This document shows positions 52,588 to 60,684 of a DNA stretch of 64,000 bases, piece by piece. How positions within the stretch are numbered: position 1 is the stretch's first letter; every line of letters begins with the position of its first letter. The notes beneath the pieces were generated by a model, which ran no database searches, was not told the origin of the DNA, and was given only the letters and a program-made list of their open reading frames with translations. Source of the stretch: Nocardioides psychrotolerans (GTDB lineage Bacteria > Actinomycetota > Actinomycetes > Propionibacteriales > Nocardioidaceae); the NCBI RefSeq assembly GCF_900113685.1, contig NZ_FOQG01000005.1, positions 1 to 64,000 of the forward strand, given 5' to 3'. Both the position numbers and the translations under genes were made by a program.

Positions 52588-55278
52588 GTGCCCGAGGCTT
52601 CCACGACACCCCGCCCTCGTCTGCTGCTCCTCGACGGACACTCCCTGGCCTACCGCGCGTTCTTCGCGCTGCCCGTCGAGAACTTCTCCACGACGACCGG
52701 TCAGCACACCAACGCCGTCTACGGCTTCACCTCGATGCTCATCAACGTCCTGCGCGACGAGCAGCCGACCCACCTCGCGGTCGCGTTCGACGTGTCGCGC
52801 CAGACCTTCCGCCTCGAGCAGTACGCCGAGTACAAGGCGAAGCGCAACAAGACGCCGGGGGAGTTCAGCAGCCAGCTGCCGCTGATCGAGGAGGTCCTCG
52901 ACGCCCTGCGCATCCCGTTCCTCAAGAAGGACGGCTTCGAGGCCGACGACATCATCGCGACCCTCGTGACGCAGGCCCTCGCCGACGACATGGACGTGCT
53001 CGTCCTGACCGGCGACCGTGACGCGCTCCAGCTCGTCACCGAGCACTCCACGGTCCTCTACCCGATGCGGGGGGTCTCCGACCTCGCGCGGATGACGCCC
53101 GAGGCCGTCGAGACCAAGTACGGCGTGCCACCGCACCGCTACCCCGAGCTCGCCGCGATCGTGGGGGAGGTCTCCGACAACCTGCCGGGCGTGCCAGGCG
53201 TGGGCCAGGGCTTCGCGGCCAAGTGGATCAACCAGTTCGACGGCCTCGACAACGTCATCGCCCACGCCGACCAGATCACCGGCAAGAAGGGCGAGGCGCT
53301 GCGCGAGCACCTCGGCGACGTCATGCGCAACCGGCACCTCAACGCCCTGGTGCGCGACCTCGACCTCGAGCTGGTGCCCTCCGAGCTCGCCATCCGGCCC
53401 TGGGACCGCCAGGAGGTGCACACGCTCTTCGACGGACTGGAGTTCCGGGTGCTGCGCGACCGGCTCTTCGAGACGCTCGAGTCCGAGGAGGACGTCGACG
53501 AGGGCGGCTTCGAGCTCGAGGGTGCCGTCCTGGCTCCCGACACGGTGGCCGCCTGGCTGGGCGCCCTCGACGACCAGCGCGTCGGTGTCCACGTGCGCGG
53601 CGCCTGGGGGTCCGGGACAGGTCGAGTCGACGGTCTTGCCGTCGCCACTCGCGCGGGGGGTGCGGCCTACGTCGCGGTGGACCAGCTCACCCCGGCCGAC
53701 GACGAGGCGCTGGCGACCTGGTTGGCCGACCCGGCTCGCCCGAAGGTCTTCCACGACGCCAAGGGGCCGGCGCTCGCGTTGGCCGCCCAGGGCTGGACAT
53801 TGGCCGGCGTCGTCTCCGACACCGCGCTCGCCGCCTACCTCGTGCGTCCCGACCAGCGCTCCTACGACCTGGCCGACCTGACCCTGCGCTACCTGCGTCG
53901 CGAGCTGCGCCAGGAGCAGGAGGCCGAGCAGGACGCGCTCTTCGACTCCGTCGAGGGCGGGGGTGACGACGCGCCGGCCACGGCCATGCTGCACGCGCGG
54001 GCCGTCCTCGAGCTCGCGGCGGCTCTCGACGAGGCCGTCGAGGAGCACGGCGGCACCCGCCTGCTCGCCGACGTCGAGCTGCCCCTCGTCGGGCTCCTGA
54101 CGACCATGGAGCAGACCGGGATCGCGGTCGCCACCGACCACCTCGAGGCGCTGCAGGGCGAGTTCGACACCGAGGTCCGCAAGGCCGCCGAAGCCGCCTA
54201 CGCGGCGATCGGCAAGGAGATCAACCTCGGCTCGCCCAAGCAGCTCCAGGTCGTGCTCTTCGACGAGCTCGACATGCCCAAGACCAAGCGCACCAAGACC
54301 GGCTACACCACCGACGCCGACGCCCTGCAGTCGCTCTACGTCAAGACCGAGCACCCGTTCCTCGAGCACCTCCTGCGCCACCGCGACGTCATCCGCCTGC
54401 GGCAGACCATCGACGGGCTGCTCAAGACGGTCGCCCCCGACGGGCGCATCCACACGACGTTCAACCAGACGATCGCGGCGACCGGGCGGCTCTCCAGCAC
54501 CGAGCCCAACCTGCAGAACATCCCGGTCCGCACCGAGGAGGGGCGTCGGATCCGCGAGGGCTTCGTGGTGGGTGAGGGCTACGACTGCCTCATGACCGCC
54601 GACTACAGCCAGATCGAGATGCGGATCATGGCCCACCTCTCCGAGGACGCCCTCCTCATCGAGGCCTTCCGCTCGGGCCACGACTTCCACTCGATCACCG
54701 CGGCGCGTGTCTTCGACGTGCCGGCCGACGCGGTCAACGTCGAGATGCGGGCCAAGATCAAGGCCATGAACTACGGCCTGGCCTACGGTCTCTCGGCGTT
54801 CGGGCTGTCCCAGCAGCTCGGCATCGAGCCGGTCGAGGCGCGGGGCCTCATGGACGAATACTTCGAGACGTTCGGCGGCATCCGCGACTACCTCGGCGGG
54901 ATCGTCGAGGAGGCCCGCAAGACCGGCTACACCGAGACGATCATGGGCCGGCGCCGCTATCTCCCCGACCTGACGAGCGACAATCGTCAGCGACGTGAGA
55001 TGGCGGAGCGCATGGCGCTCAACGCCCCGATCCAGGGCTCGGCTGCCGACCTGATCAAGGTCGCGATGCTCCAGGTCCAGCGCGCCGTCGAGGCCGAGGG
55101 GCTGCGCTCACGGATGCTGCTGCAGGTCCACGACGAGCTCGTGTTCGAGGTCGCCACGGGTGAGCGCGGGAGGCTCGAGGCCCTGGTGCGGGAGCACATG
55201 GGCAGCGCTGCCGACCTGGCGGTGCCGCTCGACGTCTCTGTCGGCACCGGGCACAGCTGGCACGACGCCGCTCACTGA
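52588..55278 (+). CDS. polA: DNA polymerase I
   Basis: Repair and Okazaki-fragment polymerase. 896 aa. 5'-3' exonuclease domain ~1-300 ('LLLLDGHSLAYRAFFALP', 'GFEADDIIATL', 'SDNLPGVPGVG'). The central 3'-5' exonuclease-like domain (~320-480) lacks the usual Asp-x-Glu metal motif at its start, so proofreading is probably absent, as in other actinobacterial Pol I. Polymerase domain ~490-896: motif A 'DYSQIEMRIMAHLS', finger helix 'RAKIKAMNYGLAYG', motif C 'LLQVHDELVFEV'. GTG 52588 follows a TAGAGT box. Confidence 0.97.
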   Translation: MPEASTTPRPRLLLLDGHSLAYRAFFALPVENFSTTTGQHTNAVYGFTSMLINVLRDEQPTHLAVAFDVSRQTFRLEQYAEYKAKRNKTPGEFSSQLPLIEEVLDALRIPFLKKDGFEADDIIATLVTQALADDMDVLVLTGDRDALQLVTEHSTVLYPMRGVSDLARMTPEAVETKYGVPPHRYPELAAIVGEVSDNLPGVPGVGQGFAAKWINQFDGLDNVIAHADQITGKKGEALREHLGDVMRNRHLNALVRDLDLELVPSELAIRPWDRQEVHTLFDGLEFRVLRDRLFETLESEEDVDEGGFELEGAVLAPDTVAAWLGALDDQRVGVHVRGAWGSGTGRVDGLAVATRAGGAAYVAVDQLTPADDEALATWLADPARPKVFHDAKGPALALAAQGWTLAGVVSDTALAAYLVRPDQRSYDLADLTLRYLRRELRQEQEAEQDALFDSVEGGGDDAPATAMLHARAVLELAAALDEAVEEHGGTRLLADVELPLVGLLTTMEQTGIAVATDHLEALQGEFDTEVRKAAEAAYAAIGKEINLGSPKQLQVVLFDELDMPKTKRTKTGYTTDADALQSLYVKTEHPFLEHLLRHRDVIRLRQTIDGLLKTVAPDGRIHTTFNQTIAATGRLSSTEPNLQNIPVRTEEGRRIREGFVVGEGYDCLMTADYSQIEMRIMAHLSEDALLIEAFRSGHDFHSITAARVFDVPADAVNVEMRAKIKAMNYGLAYGLSAFGLSQQLGIEPVEARGLMDEYFETFGGIRDYLGGIVEEARKTGYTETIMGRRRYLPDLTSDNRQRREMAERMALNAPIQGSAADLIKVAMLQVQRAVEAEGLRSRMLLQVHDELVFEVATGERGRLEALVREHMGSAADLAVPLDVSVGTGHSWHDAAH

Positions 55279-56558
55279 GCCGCGTCGGCCTCGGACCTCT
55301 CGGGGGTGGTGGCGTCCTTGGTGACCGAGGAGGTTGGGGAGGTCGGCTGGGCGCGCCAGGCGGTGATGGTGAGCCCGACGAGGAGCACCGTGTCGAGGAC
55401 GCACACCAGCGTGACCAGTGACGTCACCGAGTGCACGGTCACGGACAGTGCGAGCAGGGCCACGAGCGTCGTCCAGATCATCAGCACCGCACGACCCTGG
55501 CGCTGCGCCAGCGCCGAGTAGAGGAGCAGCTGGAGCATCGACAGCAGCGTGCCGACGATCGCGAAGAGCCACAGCTTGTCCTTGATCCCGGCGAAGTCGG
55601 AGCCGCCCACGAAGACCAGCGCGAGGTCGGGGAGGGTGAGGGTCGCGGCGAGGCCGCAGGCGCCGAGGACGGCCGAGACTGCGAGCGCCTTCACCAGGGT
55701 CGATCTGCCGGCGTCCTTGGTCGACATCGCAGGGAACGCGATGACCACGACGAACTGGGGGAGGAACAAGATCGCCTTCACCAGGATCAGGCCGCCGGCG
55801 TAGAGGCCGGCGACGTCGGCGTCCAAGACCGCCCGGGCGAGCAGGATGTCGGCGTTGGAGAGGGCGAAGAAGGCCAAGAGTGCCTGGCTGCTGCCCGCCA
55901 CCTCGTTGAGGATGTCGGTGCGGGGGTGGCCCTCGACCGGAGTGTCGTTGGCGGCGCGTGGACGCCGCAGGGCGACGTAGCCGACCACGGCCGGCACCCA
56001 GCACCCGATCGCCACTCCGAGCATCGCGGCGAACTCGGTCTGCCACACGACCATGAAGCCGGTGCCGAGCACGACACGGCCGAGCCCCTGGGAGAGGTAG
56101 ACGAAGGCCAGCGGCTCCCAGCGGCGCTCGCCCTGGAGGACCCCCGCCTGCCCACCCATGACGGTCAGCGGCACGGCGGCCACGGCGACGAGGGCGGCCG
56201 TGGCGAGGCTCTCGAGCTGGAGCACCCAGTTGAGCACCGGGGCGAGGGCCAGCAGGAGGAGGCCAAGGACGATGGCGACGCGATAGGCGACCTCGAGGAC
56301 GTTGCGCTCGATCGTCTTCACCTGGTCGGGGTCGGCGCTGATCCGGCGGGCACCCGTGGCCTGGAGGCCGAGCGACACCACGCTCACGACCAGCAGCACG
56401 CCCATGAGGGCGGAGAAAGCGCCGAACGGGACCCGGCCGATCAGGTGGGCGGCGGCCACGGTGTAGCCGTAGGTGGCGATGTTCATGATCCCCATGGCCA
56501 CCGCGATGGCGGCGCCCCCGCGCAGCCCGCGCGAGGTGGCGGCGGTCGTTGACGTCAC
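55272..56558 (-). CDS. Polysaccharide flippase-like membrane protein (MOP superfamily)
   Basis: 428 aa from GTG 56558 with about twelve to fourteen hydrophobic helices, starting 'GGAAIAVAMGIMNIATYGYTVAAAHLIGRVPFGAFSALMG', the layout of polysaccharide-biosynthesis/Wzx-type flippases ('FGAFSALMGVLLVVSVVSLGLQ' resembles their helix 2). Probably moves lipid-linked glycans outward. GTG 56558 lies 6 bases after TACGCT; ATG 56579 is an alternative with no SD sequence. Its stop overlaps the converging polA stop by 7 bp. First gene of the envelope-glycan cluster. Confidence 0.85.
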   Translation of the reverse strand: MTSTTAATSRGLRGGAAIAVAMGIMNIATYGYTVAAAHLIGRVPFGAFSALMGVLLVVSVVSLGLQATGARRISADPDQVKTIERNVLEVAYRVAIVLGLLLLALAPVLNWVLQLESLATAALVAVAAVPLTVMGGQAGVLQGERRWEPLAFVYLSQGLGRVVLGTGFMVVWQTEFAAMLGVAIGCWVPAVVGYVALRRPRAANDTPVEGHPRTDILNEVAGSSQALLAFFALSNADILLARAVLDADVAGLYAGGLILVKAILFLPQFVVVIAFPAMSTKDAGRSTLVKALAVSAVLGACGLAATLTLPDLALVFVGGSDFAGIKDKLWLFAIVGTLLSMLQLLLYSALAQRQGRAVLMIWTTLVALLALSVTVHSVTSLVTLVCVLDTVLLVGLTITAWRAQPTSPTSSVTKDATTPERSEADAAQ

Positions 56559-56564
56559 GGTCCG

Positions 56565-56570
56565 AGCGTA
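56565..56570 (-). promoter_or_regulatory. -10 box, probable leaderless promoter of flippase gene
   Basis: On the minus strand, TACGCT is followed by 6 bases and GTG 56558. This signal decides the start. Confidence 0.5.
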
Positions 56571-56671
56571 CGTGGGCATCGTGCCTGCGCGGGCATCGAT
56601 GTGCGAGGTGGTTGGATCGGCGCCACCCCACGCGATCGCGAGCGGGCAGAACGCGTGAGAGGAGAGCCTGC

Positions 56672-58369
56672 GTGAGGCAGTGGCGCAGCTGGGTGCTCCC
56701 GGCGTGGTCATCGGTCCTGGCACTCGTGCTGCTGGGGCCGGCGCTGGGGCGCGGCTACGTGCTGAGCTTCGACATGGTCTGGGTGCCGGACCTGGCCCTA
56801 CGACCCGACTTCCTCGGCGTCGCGACGGGGCTCCCACGGGCGGTGCCCTCCGATGCGGTCGTGGCGCTCCTGGACGAGGTGGTGCCGGGGATGCTCCTGC
56901 AGAAGGCCGTCCTGCTCGGCTCGCTGGTCGCCGGGGGACTCGGCGCAGCCCGGTTGGTGCCGCACACGGCCCTCGTCGCGCGTGCCGTCGCGGTCGGCCT
57001 CTTCCAGTGGAACCCCTTCGTCGCAGAGCGGCTCGTGCTGGGTCACTGGCCGGTGCTCGTGGGCTACGCGGTCCTGCCGTGGTGCCTGGTCGCTGCGCGG
57101 GAGTGGCGGCAGACGAGGCGCTTCCCGAGACGGCTGCTGTGCTTGGTGCCGCTCGGCAGCCTCAGCGCCGGCGCCGGCCTCGTCACGGCCCTCGTGGTGC
57201 TGGCCTTCGTCGCCGGAGGTGCGCGGACGCTCCGGGCACTCCTGCTCGTGGTGGCTGCCAACGCCCCGTGGCTCGTCGCCGGTCTGCTGCACGCCTCCTC
57301 CTCGGTGACCGACGCGGACGGGGCGAGCGCGTTCGCTCTGCGTGACGAGGGCCTCCTGCCGGGCCCGCTTGCTGCCCTCGGGCTCGGCGGCGCATGGAAC
57401 GCCGAGACGATGCCGTCCTCCCGGGCGGGGATGCTCGCCGTCGTGGCGCTGCTGGTGGTCCTGGGCCTCGCGGCCGTCGGTGCGCGCACCTGGTGGCGCC
57501 GCCTCGGCGCCCGCGACGGTGTCGCGTTCCTCGTCTGCGCCGTGACGGGCTGGGCGCTGGCCGTCCTCACCTGGGTTGCGCCGGGTGCGACGGGATGGCT
57601 CGTCGAGCAGGTCCCCGGGGCCGGGCTCCTGCGGGACGGGGCGCGCCAGCTCGCGCTCCTCGCGCCCCTGCTGGCGGTGACCGCCGCCACCGGGGTCGAC
57701 GTGCTCTGGTCGCGCGGCCCGTCGGGCCTCGTGGGGCGCCTGGCAGTCGCCGTGGCGGTCGTCCTCGCGCCCGTCGCTCTCCTGCCCGACGCTGCGTGGG
57801 GTGTCACCTCGCGCCTGGGCAGCGCCACCTACCCCCCGTCGTACGACGAAGCGCGCGACGCGGTCGCCTCGGCCGTTGCCGAGCAGCCGGGAGACGTCCT
57901 GGTGCTGCCCCTCTCCAGCTATCGCCAACCCGCCTTCAACGACGATCGCAAGGTGCTGGACCCGGTCGGCCGTTACCTCACGCCCGACTACGTGGCCAGC
58001 GACGAGCTCGTGGTCTCGGGCGTCGTCATCGCCGGCGAGGACCCCCGGGTCCGCGAGGCCCGGGCGGCCCTCGACGCGGGGACACCGGGGGAGCGCTCGG
58101 AGCTGCTGGGCGAGCTGGGGATCGGCGTCGTGATCGTCGACGTGACGGCTCCGGGGCCGGCGCCGCTGGTGGCCGGTGAGCAGGTGCTCGCGACGTCCGA
58201 CCTCGTTGTCGTGGTCCTGCCGGACACGGCCGAGAGGGACGTCCCGACCGGGTGGATGGTGGCGATGGCCGGCGCCTGGTCGGCGTTCGGGGGCCTGCTC
58301 CTCGCGGCCGTCGTGGTCGGCCTCGGAAGCCTGCGCGGCGCACGCCGCCGCCGACGCATCACGATTTGA
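56672..58369 (+). CDS. Polytopic membrane protein of an envelope-glycan cluster
   Basis: 565 aa. About ten to twelve transmembrane helices up to ~390 with an early 'YVLSFDMVWVPDLALRPDFLG' and 'VGLFQWNPFVAERLVLGHWPVLVGYAVLPW', the style of GT-C-type proteins with a first-loop Asp ('SFDMVW'). An extracytoplasmic alpha/beta domain follows ('GDVLVLPLSSYRQPAFNDDRKVLDPVGRYL', ~405-540), then a last helix. It resembles in layout Rv0226c of M. tuberculosis. A glycosyltransferase role is inferred. GTG 56672 has GAGAGGA upstream; divergent from the flippase gene. Confidence 0.75.
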   Translation: MRQWRSWVLPAWSSVLALVLLGPALGRGYVLSFDMVWVPDLALRPDFLGVATGLPRAVPSDAVVALLDEVVPGMLLQKAVLLGSLVAGGLGAARLVPHTALVARAVAVGLFQWNPFVAERLVLGHWPVLVGYAVLPWCLVAAREWRQTRRFPRRLLCLVPLGSLSAGAGLVTALVVLAFVAGGARTLRALLLVVAANAPWLVAGLLHASSSVTDADGASAFALRDEGLLPGPLAALGLGGAWNAETMPSSRAGMLAVVALLVVLGLAAVGARTWWRRLGARDGVAFLVCAVTGWALAVLTWVAPGATGWLVEQVPGAGLLRDGARQLALLAPLLAVTAATGVDVLWSRGPSGLVGRLAVAVAVVLAPVALLPDAAWGVTSRLGSATYPPSYDEARDAVASAVAEQPGDVLVLPLSSYRQPAFNDDRKVLDPVGRYLTPDYVASDELVVSGVVIAGEDPRVREARAALDAGTPGERSELLGELGIGVVIVDVTAPGPAPLVAGEQVLATSDLVVVVLPDTAERDVPTGWMVAMAGAWSAFGGLLLAAVVVGLGSLRGARRRRRITI

Positions 58370-58444
58370 CCCAAGGTCTCCAGAAACACGATGGAAACGT
58401 GAGCCGCTGCTAGGCTGAGCTCGAAACTCAGGGAGGGGTCTTCA

Positions 58445-58597
58445 ATGGGAACGATTTTGACCACTATCGGCGCGCTCGTGCTCGGTGGTGTCGTGGCAGC
58501 TGCCACTATCGTGGGTGTGGTGTCCTCGCAGACTGCGGCTCCGGACAAGTCTCCGACCAACGTCAACGCGCCGGTCATCGAGTACGGCTCCAACTGA
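58445..58597 (+). CDS. DUF2613 small membrane/secreted protein
   Basis: 50 aa: MGTILTTIGALVLGGVVAAATIVGV followed by VSSQTAAPDKSPTNVNAPVIEYGSN. One hydrophobic helix or signal anchor (residues ~5-27) and a short polar tail ending in 'YGSN'. It matches the DUF2613 family, whose M. tuberculosis member Rv0236A sits beside aftD. Function unknown. GGGAGGGG lies 6 bases before ATG 58445, and TAGGCT about 32 bases upstream is a likely -10. A strong terminator follows. Confidence 0.88.
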   Translation: MGTILTTIGALVLGGVVAAATIVGVVSSQTAAPDKSPTNVNAPVIEYGSN

Positions 58598-58622
58598 CCT
58601 CGAAGCGTCACACGTCTTGACG

Positions 58623-58648
58623 ACGGCCCGGCCTCTCGGCCGGGCCGT
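58623..58648 (+). terminator. Terminator after the DUF2613 gene
   Basis: A perfect 11-bp stem: ACGGCCCGGCC (58623-58633) with GGCCGGGCCGT (58638-58648), loop TCTC, followed by TCTTG. It also faces the end of the GT4 gene on the other strand. Confidence 0.85.
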
Positions 58649-58672
58649 TCTTGACGTCCCTCACACCTCCGC

Positions 58673-59872
58673 TCAGGCGTCGATGTCCTGGACGTCCTCG
58701 GGGTCCTGGCTGTCGACCAGGCGACCGTGGAGGCTGGCGAGCAGCACCAGGGCGAACGCCTGCTGCGCGGTCTCCCAGGTGAAGGCATGGCTCTTGGCCA
58801 GTGCTCCGGCGCCGAGTCGCGCCCGAAGGTCGTCGTCGCGCAACAGGCGACCGAGGGTCTCGGTCAGCTCGTCCTGCGTGTCCACGAGCAGCCCGGAGAC
58901 GCCGTCCTCGATGGACTCGCGGGTCCCTCCGGCCGACGCGTAGGCGACTGAGGGGGTCGAGTGCATCCCGGCCTCGCCGATCACCAGGCCCCAGCCCTCC
59001 TTGAGGGAGGGAAGGGCGAGCACCCAGGCGCGCTCGTAGACCTCGTGCTTGCGCTCCTCCTCGACGTGCCCCTCGAAGGTCACGACGTCCTCGGCGCCCA
59101 CGGCGCAGACGTGCTCGCGCAGCTGGGCGTCCCACCAGCCGCCGCCCACCACCACGAGCTCCAGGTCGGGCAGCTCTGCCCGCAGGGCCAGCACCGCGTC
59201 GACCGCGTGCTCGACCTGCTTGTGGGGGACCAGCCGTCCGACCACGGCGACCAGCGGCGTGGGCGATGGGCCGGGGTCGACGGCGACGTAGGGGTCGGTG
59301 CCGTTGTGCACGACCGCGATGCGCGGTCCCCGCACTCCGAGCTGGCGCAGCTCCCCGCGGGTCGCACGCGACACCGCGACGTACTGGCAGTGGCGGTAGA
59401 GCCAGGGTGCGAAGCGTCGCTCGATCCACCAGCCGACCCGGCCCGACAGCCCTGGGTAGACCACCGGCCACTGCTCGCGGTGGACGTGGTGGACCAACAC
59501 CACGACCGGCGCCCGGGTGACGAGCCGGGAGAAGAAGGGCAGGCCGTTCTGGACGTCGACGACGACGTCGGGTCGGCCGAGATCGCCGCGGCGGAGGGCG
59601 CGCATGCCGGCGAGGTAGACCGACAGCTTGGAGCCGCGTCGTACGAACCGGATGCCGTCGACGACCTCCTCCGGAGCAGCTGCTGCGTGGGCGGCGCAGA
59701 AGACCGTCACCGTGCAGCCACGGGCCACGAGCCCGGCGGCCATCTTCTCGAGGTAGCGCTCGGCGCCGCCGCCCTCGGGGTTGCGGGTGTCGCGCCAGCT
59801 GAGGAAGACCACGTGCTTGCCCACCAGCTCGGGCAGCTCGGGCGCCTCGGCGAGCTCAGGCAGGTCGTGCAT
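58673..59872 (-). CDS. Glycosyltransferase family 4
   Basis: 399 aa. GT-B fold: N-terminal 'KHVVFLSWRDTRNPEGGGAERYLEKMAAGLVARGCTVTVF', with the Gly-rich acceptor loop, and C-terminal domain 'LVAVVGRLVPHKQVEHAVDAVLAL', 'LALPSLKEGWGLVIGEAGMHSTPSVAYASAGGTRESIEDGVSGLLV', with the E-x7-E donor motif (Glu in 'EGWGLVIGEAG'). A retaining enzyme using a nucleotide sugar in the cytoplasm. ATG 59872 lies 7 bases after TAGGGT. Similar in kind and position to Rv0225; probably acts with the neighbouring methyltransferase and membrane proteins. Confidence 0.93.
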   Translation of the reverse strand: MHDLPELAEAPELPELVGKHVVFLSWRDTRNPEGGGAERYLEKMAAGLVARGCTVTVFCAAHAAAAPEEVVDGIRFVRRGSKLSVYLAGMRALRRGDLGRPDVVVDVQNGLPFFSRLVTRAPVVVLVHHVHREQWPVVYPGLSGRVGWWIERRFAPWLYRHCQYVAVSRATRGELRQLGVRGPRIAVVHNGTDPYVAVDPGPSPTPLVAVVGRLVPHKQVEHAVDAVLALRAELPDLELVVVGGGWWDAQLREHVCAVGAEDVVTFEGHVEEERKHEVYERAWVLALPSLKEGWGLVIGEAGMHSTPSVAYASAGGTRESIEDGVSGLLVDTQDELTETLGRLLRDDDLRARLGAGALAKSHAFTWETAQQAFALVLLASLHGRLVDSQDPEDVQDIDA

Positions 59873-59879
59873 CCGGCAC

Positions 59880-59885
59880 ACCCTA
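59880..59885 (-). promoter_or_regulatory. -10 box, probable leaderless promoter of the GT4 gene
   Basis: On the minus strand, TAGGGT is followed by 7 bases and ATG 59872. Confidence 0.6.
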
Positions 59886-59918
59886 GGCCAACCCCCCTCG
59901 CGGTCCGCTACCACCGGG

Positions 59919-59924
59919 TAGGGT
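59919..59924 (+). promoter_or_regulatory. -10 box, probable leaderless promoter of the envelope methyltransferase gene
   Basis: TAGGGT, 7 bases, GTG 59932. It mirrors the divergent GT4 promoter 34 bp away. Confidence 0.6.
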
Positions 59925-59931
59925 CGCCCGC

Positions 59932-60684
59932 GTGCCGACGCCGACGACCCTCTCCAGCCCTCGCTGGAAGGCCACCCTGCGACGTTCACGGCACCTGCTC
60001 GGCGAGTTCGGCCACGAGCAGACCGACCCGGCCCGCTTCTACTCAGCCATCGCCGACGACTCCGTCGGGCAGCTCTCGCAGTACGTCGACCTCGACGGTC
60101 AGCGCTTCCTCGACGTGGGTGGTGGGCCCGGCTACTTCCGCGATGCGTTCCGGGCCGCCGGTGCGACGTACGTCGCCCTGGACGCCGACGCCGGCGAGCT
60201 CGCCGGCCTCGGTGACATCGCCGAGGGAACCGTCATCGGGTCGGGCATGCAGCTGCCGTTCCGCGACGCCTCGATCGACGTCTGCTACTCCTCCAACGTG
60301 CTCGAGCACGTGCCGGACCCGTGGCTGATGGCCGACGAGATGCTCCGCGTGACCCGACCTGGTGGCACGGTCTTCATCAGCTACACCCTGTGGTTCGGGC
60401 CGTGGGGCGGCCACGAGACCGCACCCTGGCACTTCCTCGGTGGTCGCTTCGCGCGCCGCCGCTACGCCCGCAAGCACGGGCACGAGCCCAAGAACAGGTA
60501 TGGCGAGTCCCTGTTCGCCGTGACCGCCAGCGACGGGCTGCGCTGGGCGCGCACCCAGGCCGACGCCGACGTCGTCGCCGTGGTGCCGCGCTACAACCCG
60601 TCCTGGAGCTACTGGCTGCTCAAGGTCCCGCTGGTGCGTGAGGTGGTGACGTGGAACCTCGTGCTGATCCTTCGCAGGAAGTGA
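59932..60684 (+). CDS. Class I SAM-dependent methyltransferase (Rv0224c-like)
   Basis: 250 aa. 'DLDGQRFLDVGGGPGYFRDAFRAAGATYVALDADAGEL' is motif I plus the acidic end of beta-2; 'LPFRDASIDVCYSSNVLEHVPDPWLMADEMLRVTRPGGTVFISY' is the UbiE/Methyltransf_11 core. The C-terminal 'TAPWHFLGGRFARRRYARKHGHEPKNRYGESLF' is shared with the mycobacterial Rv0224c type, linked to glycolipid or envelope methylation. GTG 59932 follows TAGGGT. The stop overlaps the AftD-like gene (GTGA). Confidence 0.9.
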   Translation: MPTPTTLSSPRWKATLRRSRHLLGEFGHEQTDPARFYSAIADDSVGQLSQYVDLDGQRFLDVGGGPGYFRDAFRAAGATYVALDADAGELAGLGDIAEGTVIGSGMQLPFRDASIDVCYSSNVLEHVPDPWLMADEMLRVTRPGGTVFISYTLWFGPWGGHETAPWHFLGGRFARRRYARKHGHEPKNRYGESLFAVTASDGLRWARTQADADVVAVVPRYNPSWSYWLLKVPLVREVVTWNLVLILRRK

